Positions 36,723-45,929 of a DNA stretch of 64,000 nt are shown one piece after another. The translations under genes and the position numbers were made by a program. Below the pieces are notes generated by a model. It searched no databases. It had not been told where the DNA came from and saw nothing but the letters and a program-made list of their open reading frames with translations. Origin of the DNA: Arthrobacter sp. UM1 (GTDB lineage Bacteria; Actinomycetota; Actinomycetes; Actinomycetales; Micrococcaceae); NCBI RefSeq assembly GCF_020483305.1, contig NZ_JACWAB010000001.1, positions 699,042-763,041 on the forward strand. The letters run 5' to 3'. Positions within the stretch are counted from its first letter, which is position 1; each line of letters begins with the position of its first letter.

Positions 36723-38423
36723 GTGACTTCCTCGAACCTGCTTCCCTCGTACCAGCTGGCCGCCATCGCTTCGGCCGCCATGGAGGGGCTGTCCGTCGTG
36801 GCAGTCTCGGCGCCGCAGCAGGAGGGGGACCGCCAGACGGCGGTGCTGAAGTCCTCGACGGGCCGGCGGGTGCTGGCGACGACGGCGACGACGCCGGAGG
36901 AGAGCACGTCGCTCATCATCGAGTCCCGGCTTCTCCAGCTTGTGGCCCCACACATGGGCGCAGATGTCTCGGTGTCCAACGTGGTTGGCCGTTTCAGCCA
37001 GGGGACGCTGTCCACGGTGTTCTTCGACGAGGTGAAGGGGCGTCCGCTCGCCGCGGACGAGCTCGAGCGCGATGCCGAGCTGCGCCGCCGCGTGGGGCGC
37101 GCCATCGCCCGCATCCACCTTGTCCCCGCTCACGAGCTGGAGGACGCGGGACTCCCCTTCTACGAGGCCTCAGAGGTGAGGTCCCGGAAGCTGAATCTGC
37201 TGGACGCCGCCGCGGGCACGGGCAAGGTCCCCTCCGTGCTGCTCAGCCGGTGGGAGGACGTCCTCGAAGAGGCCGGGCTCTGGCGGTTCACGCCGACGGC
37301 CGTGCACGGCGACCTGAACGACGACCGCTTCCTGGTGGACGGCGAGACCCTGGTGGTGACCGACTGGGCGGCGCTGACCGTGACCGATCCGGGCGAGGAC
37401 TTCGCGTGGATCATGTCCCTGCCGGCCGAGGCGCGCAAGGACGTCTTCGAGGCCTACTTCGCCGAGCTCGCCGAGCACGACCACCCGAAGGACACGGGGC
37501 TCGAGCGGCGGGCCCTCTTCAACGCCGAGTTCGCCGTGGCGGAGTACCTCATGACGGCCGTCCGCCAGAAGGACGAAGAGCGGATCTCCACCGCCGCTGC
37601 TCTCCTCCTCAGCCTCGCCAAGCGGCTCGACCCGGAGGCGACTGCCCCGGGCAAGTCCCGACCCTCGACTGACGCTGGCGCCGTGCAGACGGAGAGCGCT
37701 GCGCCCGCTGACGACGCTGCACCCGCTGAGAAGGCCGCGACTGGTGGGACGTCTGCGTCAGGCTCAGACGCCGAGGGCTCCAAGGAGAGCGGGGCTGCCA
37801 AGGAGAGCGGGGCTGCCAAGGACGACGAGGCGGCGTCGCCGGAGTGCCGGTCTTCGGAGGAAGACACGCCCTCCGCAGTCCCGGCTGCGGCCAAGACGCC
37901 CGGCGGGGACAACGCTTCCGCGAGGGACCTCGCCTCTCAGAGAGACTTCGCCTCCGACAGGAACAAGGCTTCGGGGGACGCTGCGGACGGCGAACGTGCC
38001 GGGCGCACTCCGGAATCGCAAGATCGGGTCCGCACGGGTGCCGATCCCGCTGCCCCCGTGGGAGTGGGCATCTCGCGGGAAGAGCGCGCCAAGCAGCGCG
38101 AAGCGGCCCACGGCAGCCACGCCGCAGGCCTGGCGGACGGCCCCGCAACCACCGCTCAGCCGACCGTCTCTCCCGACGGTGCGGCGAAGACGAACCACTC
38201 CCCGTCTGGCTCTGGCAAAGAGGCTCCGACTGCACGCCATCAGGACGCGAGCGCTCAGCGCAGCTCGGACAACGCCCCAGCCGCCGCGCCGGGTTCCGAG
38301 GGCAGGAAGATCTCGCGCCACGACTCCGGCGAGAACCCTGCTGCGGACGAGACGGGAACCGACACGGAGAAGCGGGCCGTCCAGGCACGGGATCCGGAAG
38401 GCGGCAGCCCGGACCGCGCCTGA
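36723..38423 (+). CDS. Aminoglycoside-phosphotransferase-fold protein with long disordered C-terminal tail
   Basis: A 566-residue protein starting at GTG with GAAGG upstream. Residues 1-300 have the APH/choline-kinase fold: catalytic loop VHGDLNDDRF near residue 197 and metal-binding VTDWAAL near residue 215, and FFDEVKGRPLAADELERD in the N-lobe. The remaining 265 residues are low-complexity Ala/Ser/Glu/Asp/Lys with a perfect 18-bp duplication (ESGAAK twice) and no domain I recognise. The kinase substrate is unknown. Resistance should not be assumed: this gene sits in a conserved DNA-repair neighbourhood next to nudC. Confidence 0.8.
   Translation: MTSSNLLPSYQLAAIASAAMEGLSVVAVSAPQQEGDRQTAVLKSSTGRRVLATTATTPEESTSLIIESRLLQLVAPHMGADVSVSNVVGRFSQGTLSTVFFDEVKGRPLAADELERDAELRRRVGRAIARIHLVPAHELEDAGLPFYEASEVRSRKLNLLDAAAGTGKVPSVLLSRWEDVLEEAGLWRFTPTAVHGDLNDDRFLVDGETLVVTDWAALTVTDPGEDFAWIMSLPAEARKDVFEAYFAELAEHDHPKDTGLERRALFNAEFAVAEYLMTAVRQKDEERISTAAALLLSLAKRLDPEATAPGKSRPSTDAGAVQTESAAPADDAAPAEKAATGGTSASGSDAEGSKESGAAKESGAAKDDEAASPECRSSEEDTPSAVPAAAKTPGGDNASARDLASQRDFASDRNKASGDAADGERAGRTPESQDRVRTGADPAAPVGVGISREERAKQREAAHGSHAAGLADGPATTAQPTVSPDGAAKTNHSPSGSGKEAPTARHQDASAQRSSDNAPAAAPGSEGRKISRHDSGENPAADETGTDTEKRAVQARDPEGGSPDRA
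37782..37817 (+). repeat. Perfect in-frame 18-bp tandem duplication
   Basis: Two identical 18-bp units (37782-37799 and 37800-37817) encode the repeated KESGAA in the disordered tail of the phosphotransferase-like protein. A partial third unit follows. Confidence 0.8.
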
Positions 38424-38496
38424 GCATCGCGTCCAGCGTTCAGCATCCAGCGTCCAAAGGCACCCCAGCCCGCGGACGACGGCACGATGGCACCTC

Positions 38497-38516
38497 GCCC
38501 AGCGGCGCGGCTGGGC
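38497..38516. terminator. Hairpin between convergent phosphotransferase-like gene and adnB
   Basis: A 7-bp stem (GCCCAGC / GCTGGGC) with a GC-rich 6-nt loop lies just before the adnB stop codon. No T-tract, so tentative. Confidence 0.35.
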
Positions 38517-38527
38517 CAGGATTCCGG

Positions 38528-41500
38528 TCAGGCGTCAGGCGCCCAGGACACCTTCTCGCTGAACATCCTGTCGAGCTCGTCGCGTTCCGGAAGCGTCTCA
38601 GGCCGAACCGTCACCTGGGAGTCCACGTAGTAGAAGGCCGCCCCGATCTCGTTTTCCGGAACGCCCGTCAGCTGCGACCATCCGAGACGGTACAGCGCAA
38701 GCTGCAGAGACTTCGTCTCCAAGTCCTTTCCGGTGGGGACGCGTCCGGTTTTCCAGTCGACGAGGTCCCATGTGCCGTCTTCATGCTTGAACACGGCGTC
38801 CACGCGGCCCTTGATCCGCTGTCCCCCGACCTTCGTCTCGATGAGGACCTCGACGGCGTGGGCCTGCCGCGCCGCCCACTCTGAAGAGCGGAACTTCTCA
38901 GCGAGGTCGGCGAGACCCAGCTCCTCGTCGGTGCCCGTGTCAGCCCACGGCTCGTCGAAGTCGAACGAGGCCTGCCGCTGATAGTGCTCCTCGAGGTAGG
39001 CGTGGAAGGTGGTGCCTTTGCGGGCCGCAAGGCTGGGCTTCCGCGGCATCGGACGGTTGAGCTGCTCGCCCGTGGCCTGCTCGTCGTCCACGATGTTGAC
39101 GAAGTTCGAGACGGAGATGACCGGGGGAAGCTCGATGACCGAGGCCGCCCGTTGGCGCCTGGCCTCTGCCGCACGTGAGCGCTGGATGAGGTGACGCGCC
39201 TCGGCGAGCCAGGCTCGCCCCTGAGCCGTTTCGAGCTCGCCGACTGGGCCCTGTTCGATCTGGCTGACGACTCGGCTGCGAGCACGTTCAAAGCCTCGAC
39301 GGCGGTCTCCGAGGCTCTCCAGAGGCCACATGACCTGGCTTTCCCGTGCCGTAAGGGGATTGGGCGTTTTCGGGATCTCTCCCTCGACCGCCGTGCTCCG
39401 TCCTAGCCTCGTCACCACCGCTCTGTTCTCCGATTCAGCGATTGAGGCGAACTCCTCCGCTTCATCGAGGTAGGGGCTGGCCGCCCGCGGTTTCTTCGCC
39501 GTCTCCGCATAGGCCGCGCATGACAGCCACAGCGTGTGCTTGGACCGGGTGAATCCGACGTAGGCGAGACGCCGCTCCTCCCGTTCCGCGTGCAGAGCCA
39601 CCTCCGCCTTGAATTCCCTGTAGCTGTCAGCGAACGCCTTCCCCGATGACGAATCGGGATTCCACACGGGGAAGCTGGCGGCATCGCCGCGCACGTCGTA
39701 CGGCAGCGACGAGCCGGTGCTCTTGGTCCAGTCCGGTGCCGTGCTGCTCGGGAACGTTCCCGCTGCGAGGGCGGGAATGATGACGACGTCCCATTCGAGG
39801 CCCTTGGACGCATGGACCGACATGAGCTGGACCACGTCATTCCGAGCCTCCACCTCTGCGGGCTTGAGCCCGTTCTCGTGCTCTTCCGCAGACTCCAGCC
39901 AGTCGAGGAAAGCCGGAACCGTGGCACGGTCCGTCGACTGCATGAACGTGGATGCCTCGTTCACGAACGCTTCGATGTGCCGCCGGGCGACGTGCGCGTG
40001 CGCTCCAGGCTTGGCCGCCAGCTCGACGTCGAGCCCGATCGCCTGCTCCACATCGTGGATCGCCTGAGCCACGTCGTCCGACAGACTCGCTCGGAGCTCT
40101 GCGACAAGCCGACTGGCCTCGCGGAGACGGGCCAGTCCCTCCTCGCTGAAGGAGCGCCCGGCCGGTGAGGTCCAGTCCGAACGCCGCGGGAGCTCGTCCA
40201 GAGCCAAGACCAGGGAGGGTGCTTCAGCGATGTCTTCCGCTTCCGGGATCACGACATCCTCTGGACGCGCCTCGCCTTCGGAGGGAAAGCTGCGAGCACG
40301 GCGCTCGACGCGGGCGAGGTGACGTGACCAGTCGCCGAACGCGGCGAGGTCTGCCGTGCCGATCTCGAAGCGGGGCGAGGACAGGATCCTGACCACGGCG
40401 TCGGAGCGCCCGGTGTCCGTCAGCGCGCGCAGGTACGAGACGATCTCGACCACCTCTGGCTCTTCGAGCAGCGCACCGAGCCCTGTCACCTCCACGGGCA
40501 CGCCTCGCGCCTCCAGAGCGCGGTGGATCGGCGCCAGAGCGGCCTTGGTCCGCGCAAGCACTGCGATGCTGGGCATGGGCTCCCCCGCAGGGACCCGTCG
40601 GCGCTCCTGAACGAAGTCGGCGATGGCAGTGGCTTCTGAACGGGGCTCCGGGAACGAGCGCAGCAGCTCGGCGAACTCCTCGGCGCCCTCGGCCGACTGG
40701 ACCGCGGGATCCTGTTCGAGGGCGCAGAGAGCCTCGTCTGCGTCCGTCTCCGCCAGGAGGAAGCGGCCGATGACGATCTCCCCTCGGCGGGCCGCAGGGG
40801 ACGGCGCGAGCGGCTCGACGTCGACAGAGGGTCCACGCTCGAACGGCGACTTCTCCGCAAGAGGAGCGGCCACCCCGTTGGCGACGTCCAGGACGGAGAG
40901 GGGGTTGCGCCATGCCTGGCTCAGGTTGAGCTGGCGGGCTGGCACCCCGGCCACGCTGAACCGGGCGAGGAAGGCGGCGAGCTGGCCGGCCGAGGCGCCT
41001 CGGAATCCGTAGATGGACTGGTTCGGGTCTCCCACCGCGGTGACCCCGCGGGCGCCGACCAGCTCGCCGTTCACCATCCTCGGGGCGAACAGCTCAGCGA
41101 ACAGCTCCATCTGCGCATGGGAGGTGTCCTGGAACTCGTCCAGCAGCACGTACTTGAACCGGGCCCGCTCTGACTCGCCGACATCGGGGAACTCCCGGGC
41201 CAGGCGGACGGCCAGCTCGATCAGGTCACCGAAGTCCAGGACGCCGGCCTGCCTCTTGTGCTCTTCGTACTGCTCGGCCAGCACTGTCAAGAGCTGCCGG
41301 TGTCTCAAAGCCTGGGAGAGGCCCTTCGCTGTGGCGTCGCTCTTGACGTTGAGGGCGCTGTCTGCGGCATCAGCGTATGTGCCGATCGATTCACGCACAC
41401 GTGCCCATGAAGGCCCGTGCTCGGCACGCTCGCTCACCAGCTGCAGGATGCCCGAGGTGGCCGTGGAGACCGCACCCGAGGCGAGGTCTTCGACGTTTCC

Positions 41501-42070
41501 CTGAAAGGCGTCGAACACGGAGCGAACGCGGAGGAAGGCCTCTGCCTCGCCGATCAGCGGCGAACCGGGCTCGATGCCGAGCCGAAGGCCGTAGTCCGTG
41601 ACGAGCCTCTTCGCGAAGGAGTGGTAGGTGGAGACTTCGACGTCGAGCTCTTCGAGCGAGGAGGTCGGCGCTTCTGAGGGGTTCAGGCGGCGGCGCCCCT
41701 CCTCCATGGCCCGCAGCCTCCCCCGGATGCGGTGCCCGAGCTCTGCCGCGGCCTTGTTGGTGAAGGTGACGCCGAGGATCTCGTCCGGGCGGGCCAGCCC
41801 CTGGCTGACGATCCAGGCGACCTTCTCCGCCATGGTGCGCGTCTTGCCTGAGCCTGCACCGGCGACGACGAGGAGAGGGCCGTCCACTGCGGTGATGACG
41901 GCGGACTGCGCCGCCGTGGGTGCAAGCACCTCCTCACCTGGCGCCGTCATGAGCCGTGTCAGCTCGAGAGGCGTGGCCGGAGGCCAGGACGCGCCTGGCC
42001 CGTCGGTCTGGGTCCTGGCGCCCGTCTCAGACAGCGATGCTGAATGCTCTGACATGTTCACGTTCCTCAT
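38528..42070 (-). CDS. adnB: AdnB, helicase-nuclease subunit of the AdnAB DNA end-resection complex
   Basis: A 1180-residue UvrD-like helicase with a C-terminal RecB-type nuclease. Motor motifs: Walker A GAGSGKTRTMAEKVAW near residue 70, LLDEFQDTSHAQMELFAELF, GDPNQSIYGFRGAS and SVHASKGLEWDVVIIPALA. Nuclease motif: KGRVDAVFKHEDGTWDLVDW, ending DWKTG. AdnAB replaces RecBCD in many actinobacteria, unwinding and resecting double-strand breaks; AdnB is the main motor in mycobacteria. Its ATG overlaps the adnA stop as ATGA. Confidence 0.93.
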   Translation of the reverse strand: MRNVNMSEHSASLSETGARTQTDGPGASWPPATPLELTRLMTAPGEEVLAPTAAQSAVITAVDGPLLVVAGAGSGKTRTMAEKVAWIVSQGLARPDEILGVTFTNKAAAELGHRIRGRLRAMEEGRRRLNPSEAPTSSLEELDVEVSTYHSFAKRLVTDYGLRLGIEPGSPLIGEAEAFLRVRSVFDAFQGNVEDLASGAVSTATSGILQLVSERAEHGPSWARVRESIGTYADAADSALNVKSDATAKGLSQALRHRQLLTVLAEQYEEHKRQAGVLDFGDLIELAVRLAREFPDVGESERARFKYVLLDEFQDTSHAQMELFAELFAPRMVNGELVGARGVTAVGDPNQSIYGFRGASAGQLAAFLARFSVAGVPARQLNLSQAWRNPLSVLDVANGVAAPLAEKSPFERGPSVDVEPLAPSPAARRGEIVIGRFLLAETDADEALCALEQDPAVQSAEGAEEFAELLRSFPEPRSEATAIADFVQERRRVPAGEPMPSIAVLARTKAALAPIHRALEARGVPVEVTGLGALLEEPEVVEIVSYLRALTDTGRSDAVVRILSSPRFEIGTADLAAFGDWSRHLARVERRARSFPSEGEARPEDVVIPEAEDIAEAPSLVLALDELPRRSDWTSPAGRSFSEEGLARLREASRLVAELRASLSDDVAQAIHDVEQAIGLDVELAAKPGAHAHVARRHIEAFVNEASTFMQSTDRATVPAFLDWLESAEEHENGLKPAEVEARNDVVQLMSVHASKGLEWDVVIIPALAAGTFPSSTAPDWTKSTGSSLPYDVRGDAASFPVWNPDSSSGKAFADSYREFKAEVALHAEREERRLAYVGFTRSKHTLWLSCAAYAETAKKPRAASPYLDEAEEFASIAESENRAVVTRLGRSTAVEGEIPKTPNPLTARESQVMWPLESLGDRRRGFERARSRVVSQIEQGPVGELETAQGRAWLAEARHLIQRSRAAEARRQRAASVIELPPVISVSNFVNIVDDEQATGEQLNRPMPRKPSLAARKGTTFHAYLEEHYQRQASFDFDEPWADTGTDEELGLADLAEKFRSSEWAARQAHAVEVLIETKVGGQRIKGRVDAVFKHEDGTWDLVDWKTGRVPTGKDLETKSLQLALYRLGWSQLTGVPENEIGAAFYYVDSQVTVRPETLPERDELDRMFSEKVSWAPDA

Positions 42071-45000
42071 GCTCCACGGCCGTGTTCACGGCCCTCGTCC
42101 TGGGCGAACTGCCTCTGCCTTGAGATGCCTTCCTCTTCTCCGCGGTTCTCCTGTCTCTCCGCTAGACCCGGATCGTCGACACGGGTGACGGGCCGCCCCC
42201 TCGAACGAGTTGGATCCATGTCCGGGAACGGACCGCTCCTGTAGGAGGTCGAGTCCACGGCGGCGAAGGTCGATCCCGTCATCACCTCCGCGGCCTCACC
42301 GAGCAGCTCCGAGGCCCGTTCGGCGACTCCTTCCGCGAGCTGGACGCGCTCCGGAACCGATTTCGAGTCCTCGTTCCCGACGTACACCAGCCGCGCCTCT
42401 CGAGACGAGGAGACTCCGTCCAGCGCGCCCCGCGCCGCCACATACTGGTAGACCGCCATCTGCGGATTCGCCAGGGCTTCCGCCTTGGTCACGGCGTTCT
42501 TCGAGGTCTTGAGGTCGACAACCGTCCATCCCCCGTTCTCATCCGCCTCGAGCCTGTCAATGCTTCCGCTGATGACGATCTCGCGCGGTTGGCCCCCGAC
42601 CGTCCGTGGCTCTCGATGCTCGAAGGCGACCTCGACATGGTCGGCGTCTGCTCGGCGTCCTGATGCTCGGGCTTGCAGGACGTACAGGGAGAGCATGCGG
42701 ATGATCCGGTCTCCCCTCATCCGCTCGAGCCGGCTGGAGGCGCTCTCCGGGAGGGCCGCCGTAGCCCATTCCTCCTCGAACGCGGCCTGCAGCTCCTGAA
42801 GCGTGCCCTCCGGATGGCGCTGTGCCACACGATGGACCATGGTGCCGAGCTGACGAGAGAAGTCCGTGGCGGGCTCAGCCCCGATGGACTGCAGGAACCA
42901 GACGAACGGGTTCTCCACGGCGGACTGCACCTTGGACGGAGAGACTCGGATCTCCGACCCCTCCGGCAGGATGGGAGCAGTGCTGGACAGGCCCCGGCCG
43001 CCCCACCAGGTCTCCGGCCGGGCAAGCTGGGCGTCTGGTTCCTCTCCTGAGGCAGCGATCTCCCCCAGGACCGCGGAGGCGTCTCGGGCAGCGGCGTCCG
43101 TCCCGGCCTCGGCGGCCTGGCGCAGCTCCCCGATGAGCGCTCTGAGGGTCATGGCGCGCGGCAGCACCACCGGGGTGAGGTCCGCCGCAGAGCGGCCGAG
43201 AGCAAGGGCCGTCAGGTCGAAGAACAGGCTCGGGGACTCTTCATCTCCTTGGACTGCGGTCACCACGACACGGCTGCGGGCCCGGGACAGGGCCACCAGG
43301 AAGAGCCGGAGCTCGTCCCGTTTGACCGCTGACACCCGCTCGGCCCGCGACGCGGGGGTGAAGGGGCGCCCGTCCCGGTCTGCCGCGAGCGCATCGATGA
43401 AGTCGCTCGTCCGGAACATCTCTCCGCGAATCCTGGGGTTGGGCCACTGGCCCTCCTGGACGCCGGCGATGAAGACCGCCTCGAACTCGCGTCCTGCGGC
43501 GGAGGCGGGCGTCAGCACAGACACCGCCGATGAGCCCCGACTCTGCTTGGCCACCGTGTCCACAGGGATCTCCTGCTCCAGCAGCTCGTCCAGGAACTCG
43601 TCCGCGGTGCCCCCGGGACGCTGGTCCATGAACCGCTCGGCCGCATAGAACAGCGACATGACCGCGTCGAGGTCCCGATTGGCTCGGTCGGCACTCCTGT
43701 CCTGTCCCGATGCCCGCGACTTCCAGACGGCGGCTTTGCGGGACTCAGACCAGACGGCCCAGAGGACGTGCTGAGGGTCTCCATGCGTCTGCTCATAGGC
43801 TCGGCGTCCTGCGGCGAGCATGGACGAGAGAACGCCGACACCGGGGACGCCCTGCGAGCGGACCGGGTCCTCCACGGCGGAGACCAGGAGCTCGTCGCTG
43901 AGCGGCAGCCGCGCCTCAGGCGCTGTGCCGCCGAGCTCGCCGGCGGCCTTCCGCAGCCGGGTTCTCTCCTCCGCGCGGAGCCTGCGACGCATGGCCCGGA
44001 TGTCCACGGCGGTCATGCCGACAAGGGGTGACGAGAGCACCTCGGTCACCAGGACGGGCTCCACCGCCGCCGGGTCCACAACCATCTGAAGGACGCTGAT
44101 GAGAGGCCGGGCGGCCGGCGTCTCCTTGAGCGTCAGGACAGCCGGAGGAATCTCCACGGGGACGCCCAGCGCGGTCAACTGACGCTCGATCTGCCGGGCT
44201 TGGGCCCCCGAGCGGACGATCACGGCGATGTCCCCGAAGTCCAGCTCTGACGCCGGAGGGACCACCAGCTCCAGAATGCGTGAGCCGATGAGGCGAGGCT
44301 CGTGGAACGTGTGCGAGACGAGGACGGTCTCCACGCGGGCGGTGTTTGCGGCTGCCCTGTCACCGGGAACGCTCCTGCCTGGCCTCTCCCCCAGGCGAGC
44401 GGACAGGTCCGCGTAGACCGCCGCGATCTCCCCTGACATCCGGTGACTGCTCCCGAGCTCTTCGACGCGCGCCGCTGTCTCCCTCAGCCGCGCACGCGTG
44501 GCTGCGGGGTCTGCTCCCCGGAACGTCTGCACCGCGGAGGCGCTGTCCACAGCAACGAGAACTCGAGCGGCGCTGTGGGCGGGGTCCGCCATCCACTCCA
44601 GAAGCGCGAGCTCCGGAGCGGACATGTTCTGTGCATCGTCCACTGCGATGAGCCCCCATTGGGAAAGCTCGTCCCGCGCGAAACCGGGATTCTCCTCCAG
44701 CACATGGCGAGCGAGGAGGCTCAGCTGCAGCGCGTCGAGCGCCTCCGTGCCTGCGAGGGCGTCCTGCTGGCGGTAGGCGCTCATGAGCTCGCCCGCCAGC
44801 TCCCATTCCGGGACGCCGTGCACCCCGGCCAGACGCACAATGTCAGCCTCGGGGTCTGCCTCGGCCTGAAGCGCCTGGTCCGCGAACTCCCTCAGCTGCT
44901 GCCGGAGTCCCCGCGTCTCCGCCGCGAGGGTGAGCGAGTCGGGGAGCGCGGCACGGTCCACTCGGTCCAGCAGCTCGCTGTAGCGGTGATCCTGCTCGGC

Positions 45001-45468
45001 ACCCGTGCGCAGTCTCGGAGAGCGCCGCATCCACGGCAGGAGGCCCCGGGCCTCCGCCCGGCTCAGGAGATCGAACGCCACAGCCGGCCACGTCATGGAG
45101 CGGCTGGCGCCGAGGCCGTTCTCCAGACCCTCGCCGAGCTGCTCCGTCATCCGCGCCGCAGCCCGCCTCGATGAGGAGATGAACAGGAAGCTCTCCCCGT
45201 CCTCCCGCGCCCGCTGGGCCGCGACCGCCGCGAGCAGGCTGCTCTTGCCCGATCCCGGCTCCCCCTCGACGAGCGTCAGGCCTGGGGACAGCGGCGTGAG
45301 CTGCTCCGCCCGATCCGTCTGCACGGAACCGCTCTGAGCCTCACTGCTCCGAGCCTCACTGCTCCGAGCCGCACCGTTCCGAGCTCCACCGGACAGGCCG
45401 CCTTCGCGATCTGTCCGTGACGAGGCGGTGACGATGCGCGGGCGGGCACGCTCTGGGCTCTTGCTCAT
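42067..45468 (-). CDS. adnA: AdnA, helicase-nuclease subunit of the AdnAB complex
   Basis: A 1133-residue UvrD-like protein with C-terminal PD-(D/E)XK nuclease. Walker A is EGEPGSGKSSLLAAVA near residue 65, the Walker B-like site is LIAVDDAQNMSAPELALLEW, and the nuclease motif is SGSIDRLEADENGGWTVVDL ending DLKTS. Paired with adnB it forms the AdnAB heterodimer. ATG 45468 is chosen over an in-frame GTG at 45474; neither has a strong ribosome site. Residues 30-45 contain a repeated ARSSE motif from a 15-bp DNA repeat. Confidence 0.92.
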   Translation of the reverse strand: MSKSPERARPRIVTASSRTDREGGLSGGARNGAARSSEARSSEAQSGSVQTDRAEQLTPLSPGLTLVEGEPGSGKSSLLAAVAAQRAREDGESFLFISSSRRAAARMTEQLGEGLENGLGASRSMTWPAVAFDLLSRAEARGLLPWMRRSPRLRTGAEQDHRYSELLDRVDRAALPDSLTLAAETRGLRQQLREFADQALQAEADPEADIVRLAGVHGVPEWELAGELMSAYRQQDALAGTEALDALQLSLLARHVLEENPGFARDELSQWGLIAVDDAQNMSAPELALLEWMADPAHSAARVLVAVDSASAVQTFRGADPAATRARLRETAARVEELGSSHRMSGEIAAVYADLSARLGERPGRSVPGDRAAANTARVETVLVSHTFHEPRLIGSRILELVVPPASELDFGDIAVIVRSGAQARQIERQLTALGVPVEIPPAVLTLKETPAARPLISVLQMVVDPAAVEPVLVTEVLSSPLVGMTAVDIRAMRRRLRAEERTRLRKAAGELGGTAPEARLPLSDELLVSAVEDPVRSQGVPGVGVLSSMLAAGRRAYEQTHGDPQHVLWAVWSESRKAAVWKSRASGQDRSADRANRDLDAVMSLFYAAERFMDQRPGGTADEFLDELLEQEIPVDTVAKQSRGSSAVSVLTPASAAGREFEAVFIAGVQEGQWPNPRIRGEMFRTSDFIDALAADRDGRPFTPASRAERVSAVKRDELRLFLVALSRARSRVVVTAVQGDEESPSLFFDLTALALGRSAADLTPVVLPRAMTLRALIGELRQAAEAGTDAAARDASAVLGEIAASGEEPDAQLARPETWWGGRGLSSTAPILPEGSEIRVSPSKVQSAVENPFVWFLQSIGAEPATDFSRQLGTMVHRVAQRHPEGTLQELQAAFEEEWATAALPESASSRLERMRGDRIIRMLSLYVLQARASGRRADADHVEVAFEHREPRTVGGQPREIVISGSIDRLEADENGGWTVVDLKTSKNAVTKAEALANPQMAVYQYVAARGALDGVSSSREARLVYVGNEDSKSVPERVQLAEGVAERASELLGEAAEVMTGSTFAAVDSTSYRSGPFPDMDPTRSRGRPVTRVDDPGLAERQENRGEEEGISRQRQFAQDEGREHGRGA
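45336..45380 (-). repeat. 15-bp in-frame repeats near the adnA 5' end
   Basis: Two perfect 15-bp units (45336-45350 and 45351-45365) and a degenerate third (45366-45380) encode the repeated ARSSE linker before the AdnA motor. Copy number may vary between strains. Confidence 0.75.
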
Positions 45469-45496
45469 GCCCACAAGTCAAACACGAGGGGTGGAC

Positions 45497-45502
45497 ACTC
45501 TA
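45497..45502 (-). promoter_or_regulatory. Candidate -10 box of adnAB overlapping the ATL stop codon
   Basis: TAGAGT on the minus strand begins with the TAG stop of the alkyltransferase-like gene. It predicts a leader of about 20 nt before adnA ATG 45468. Confidence 0.35.
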
Positions 45503-45880
45503 AGCAGACGCGGCGGCGTCGGCCTCCTCGATGGCGGCGTCCACCGCGCGCAGCGCGGACTCCCCCGGCCGCCATGCGGCCTTCGGCATGTCCACACGGT
45601 CTTCCCTGACCCCCGCGAGCGGCGTCGCCTCAGCCTGCCATGCCGCGCGGGCGCGGGCCCGGAGCGGGCCCGTCATCCCGCCGTCGGCTCGGACGACCCG
45701 CCACCACGGAACGTCGTGAAGCAGTCCCGAGGCCATGGCGGCGGCACTCTGCCGAGGCCCTCCGAACCCGACGGCCTCGGCCACGGCCCCGTAGGACATC
45801 GCCCGCCCCTCGGGAATGAGCTGCACGAGCGCCCGGACCCCCTCGAGGAATCCGGCAGGGAAACGGCTCTCTCCGGTCAT
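45500..45880 (-). CDS. Alkyltransferase-like (ATL) MGMT-family protein
   Basis: A 126-residue protein of the MGMT winged-helix fold. The usual alkyl-accepting PCHRV is replaced by PWWRVVRADGG near residue 57, with YGAVAEAVGFGGPRQSAAAM upstream. Such ATL proteins lack the reactive Cys and instead bind alkylated bases to recruit nucleotide excision repair. Neighbours adnA and the exonuclease fit a repair role. Its ATG is 6 nt after a TAGTGT hexamer, with no ribosome site, so it is likely leaderless. Confidence 0.9.
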   Translation of the reverse strand: MTGESRFPAGFLEGVRALVQLIPEGRAMSYGAVAEAVGFGGPRQSAAAMASGLLHDVPWWRVVRADGGMTGPLRARARAAWQAEATPLAGVREDRVDMPKAAWRPGESALRAVDAAIEEADAAASA

Positions 45881-45886
45881 GCCGCC

Positions 45887-45923
45887 ACACTATCGGCCGG
45901 TCCGATCCCCCAGCCGATAACCT
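45887..45923. promoter_or_regulatory. Symmetric divergent promoter of ATL and exonuclease genes
   Basis: TATCGGC (45891-45897) and GCCGATA (45913-45919) form an inverted repeat. Each arm holds a -10 hexamer: TAGTGT (45892-45887, minus) and TAACCT (45918-45923, plus). Each hexamer ends exactly 6 nt before its ATG, so both transcripts should start at or near the start codon and could share one regulator. Confidence 0.5.
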
Positions 45924-45929
45924 GGAGGA

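Noticed and set aside
36723..37620. Phosphotransferase-like gene as an aminoglycoside resistance gene
   Set aside because: The fold is shared with many kinases; the location in a conserved repair cluster and lack of specific motifs do not support resistance.
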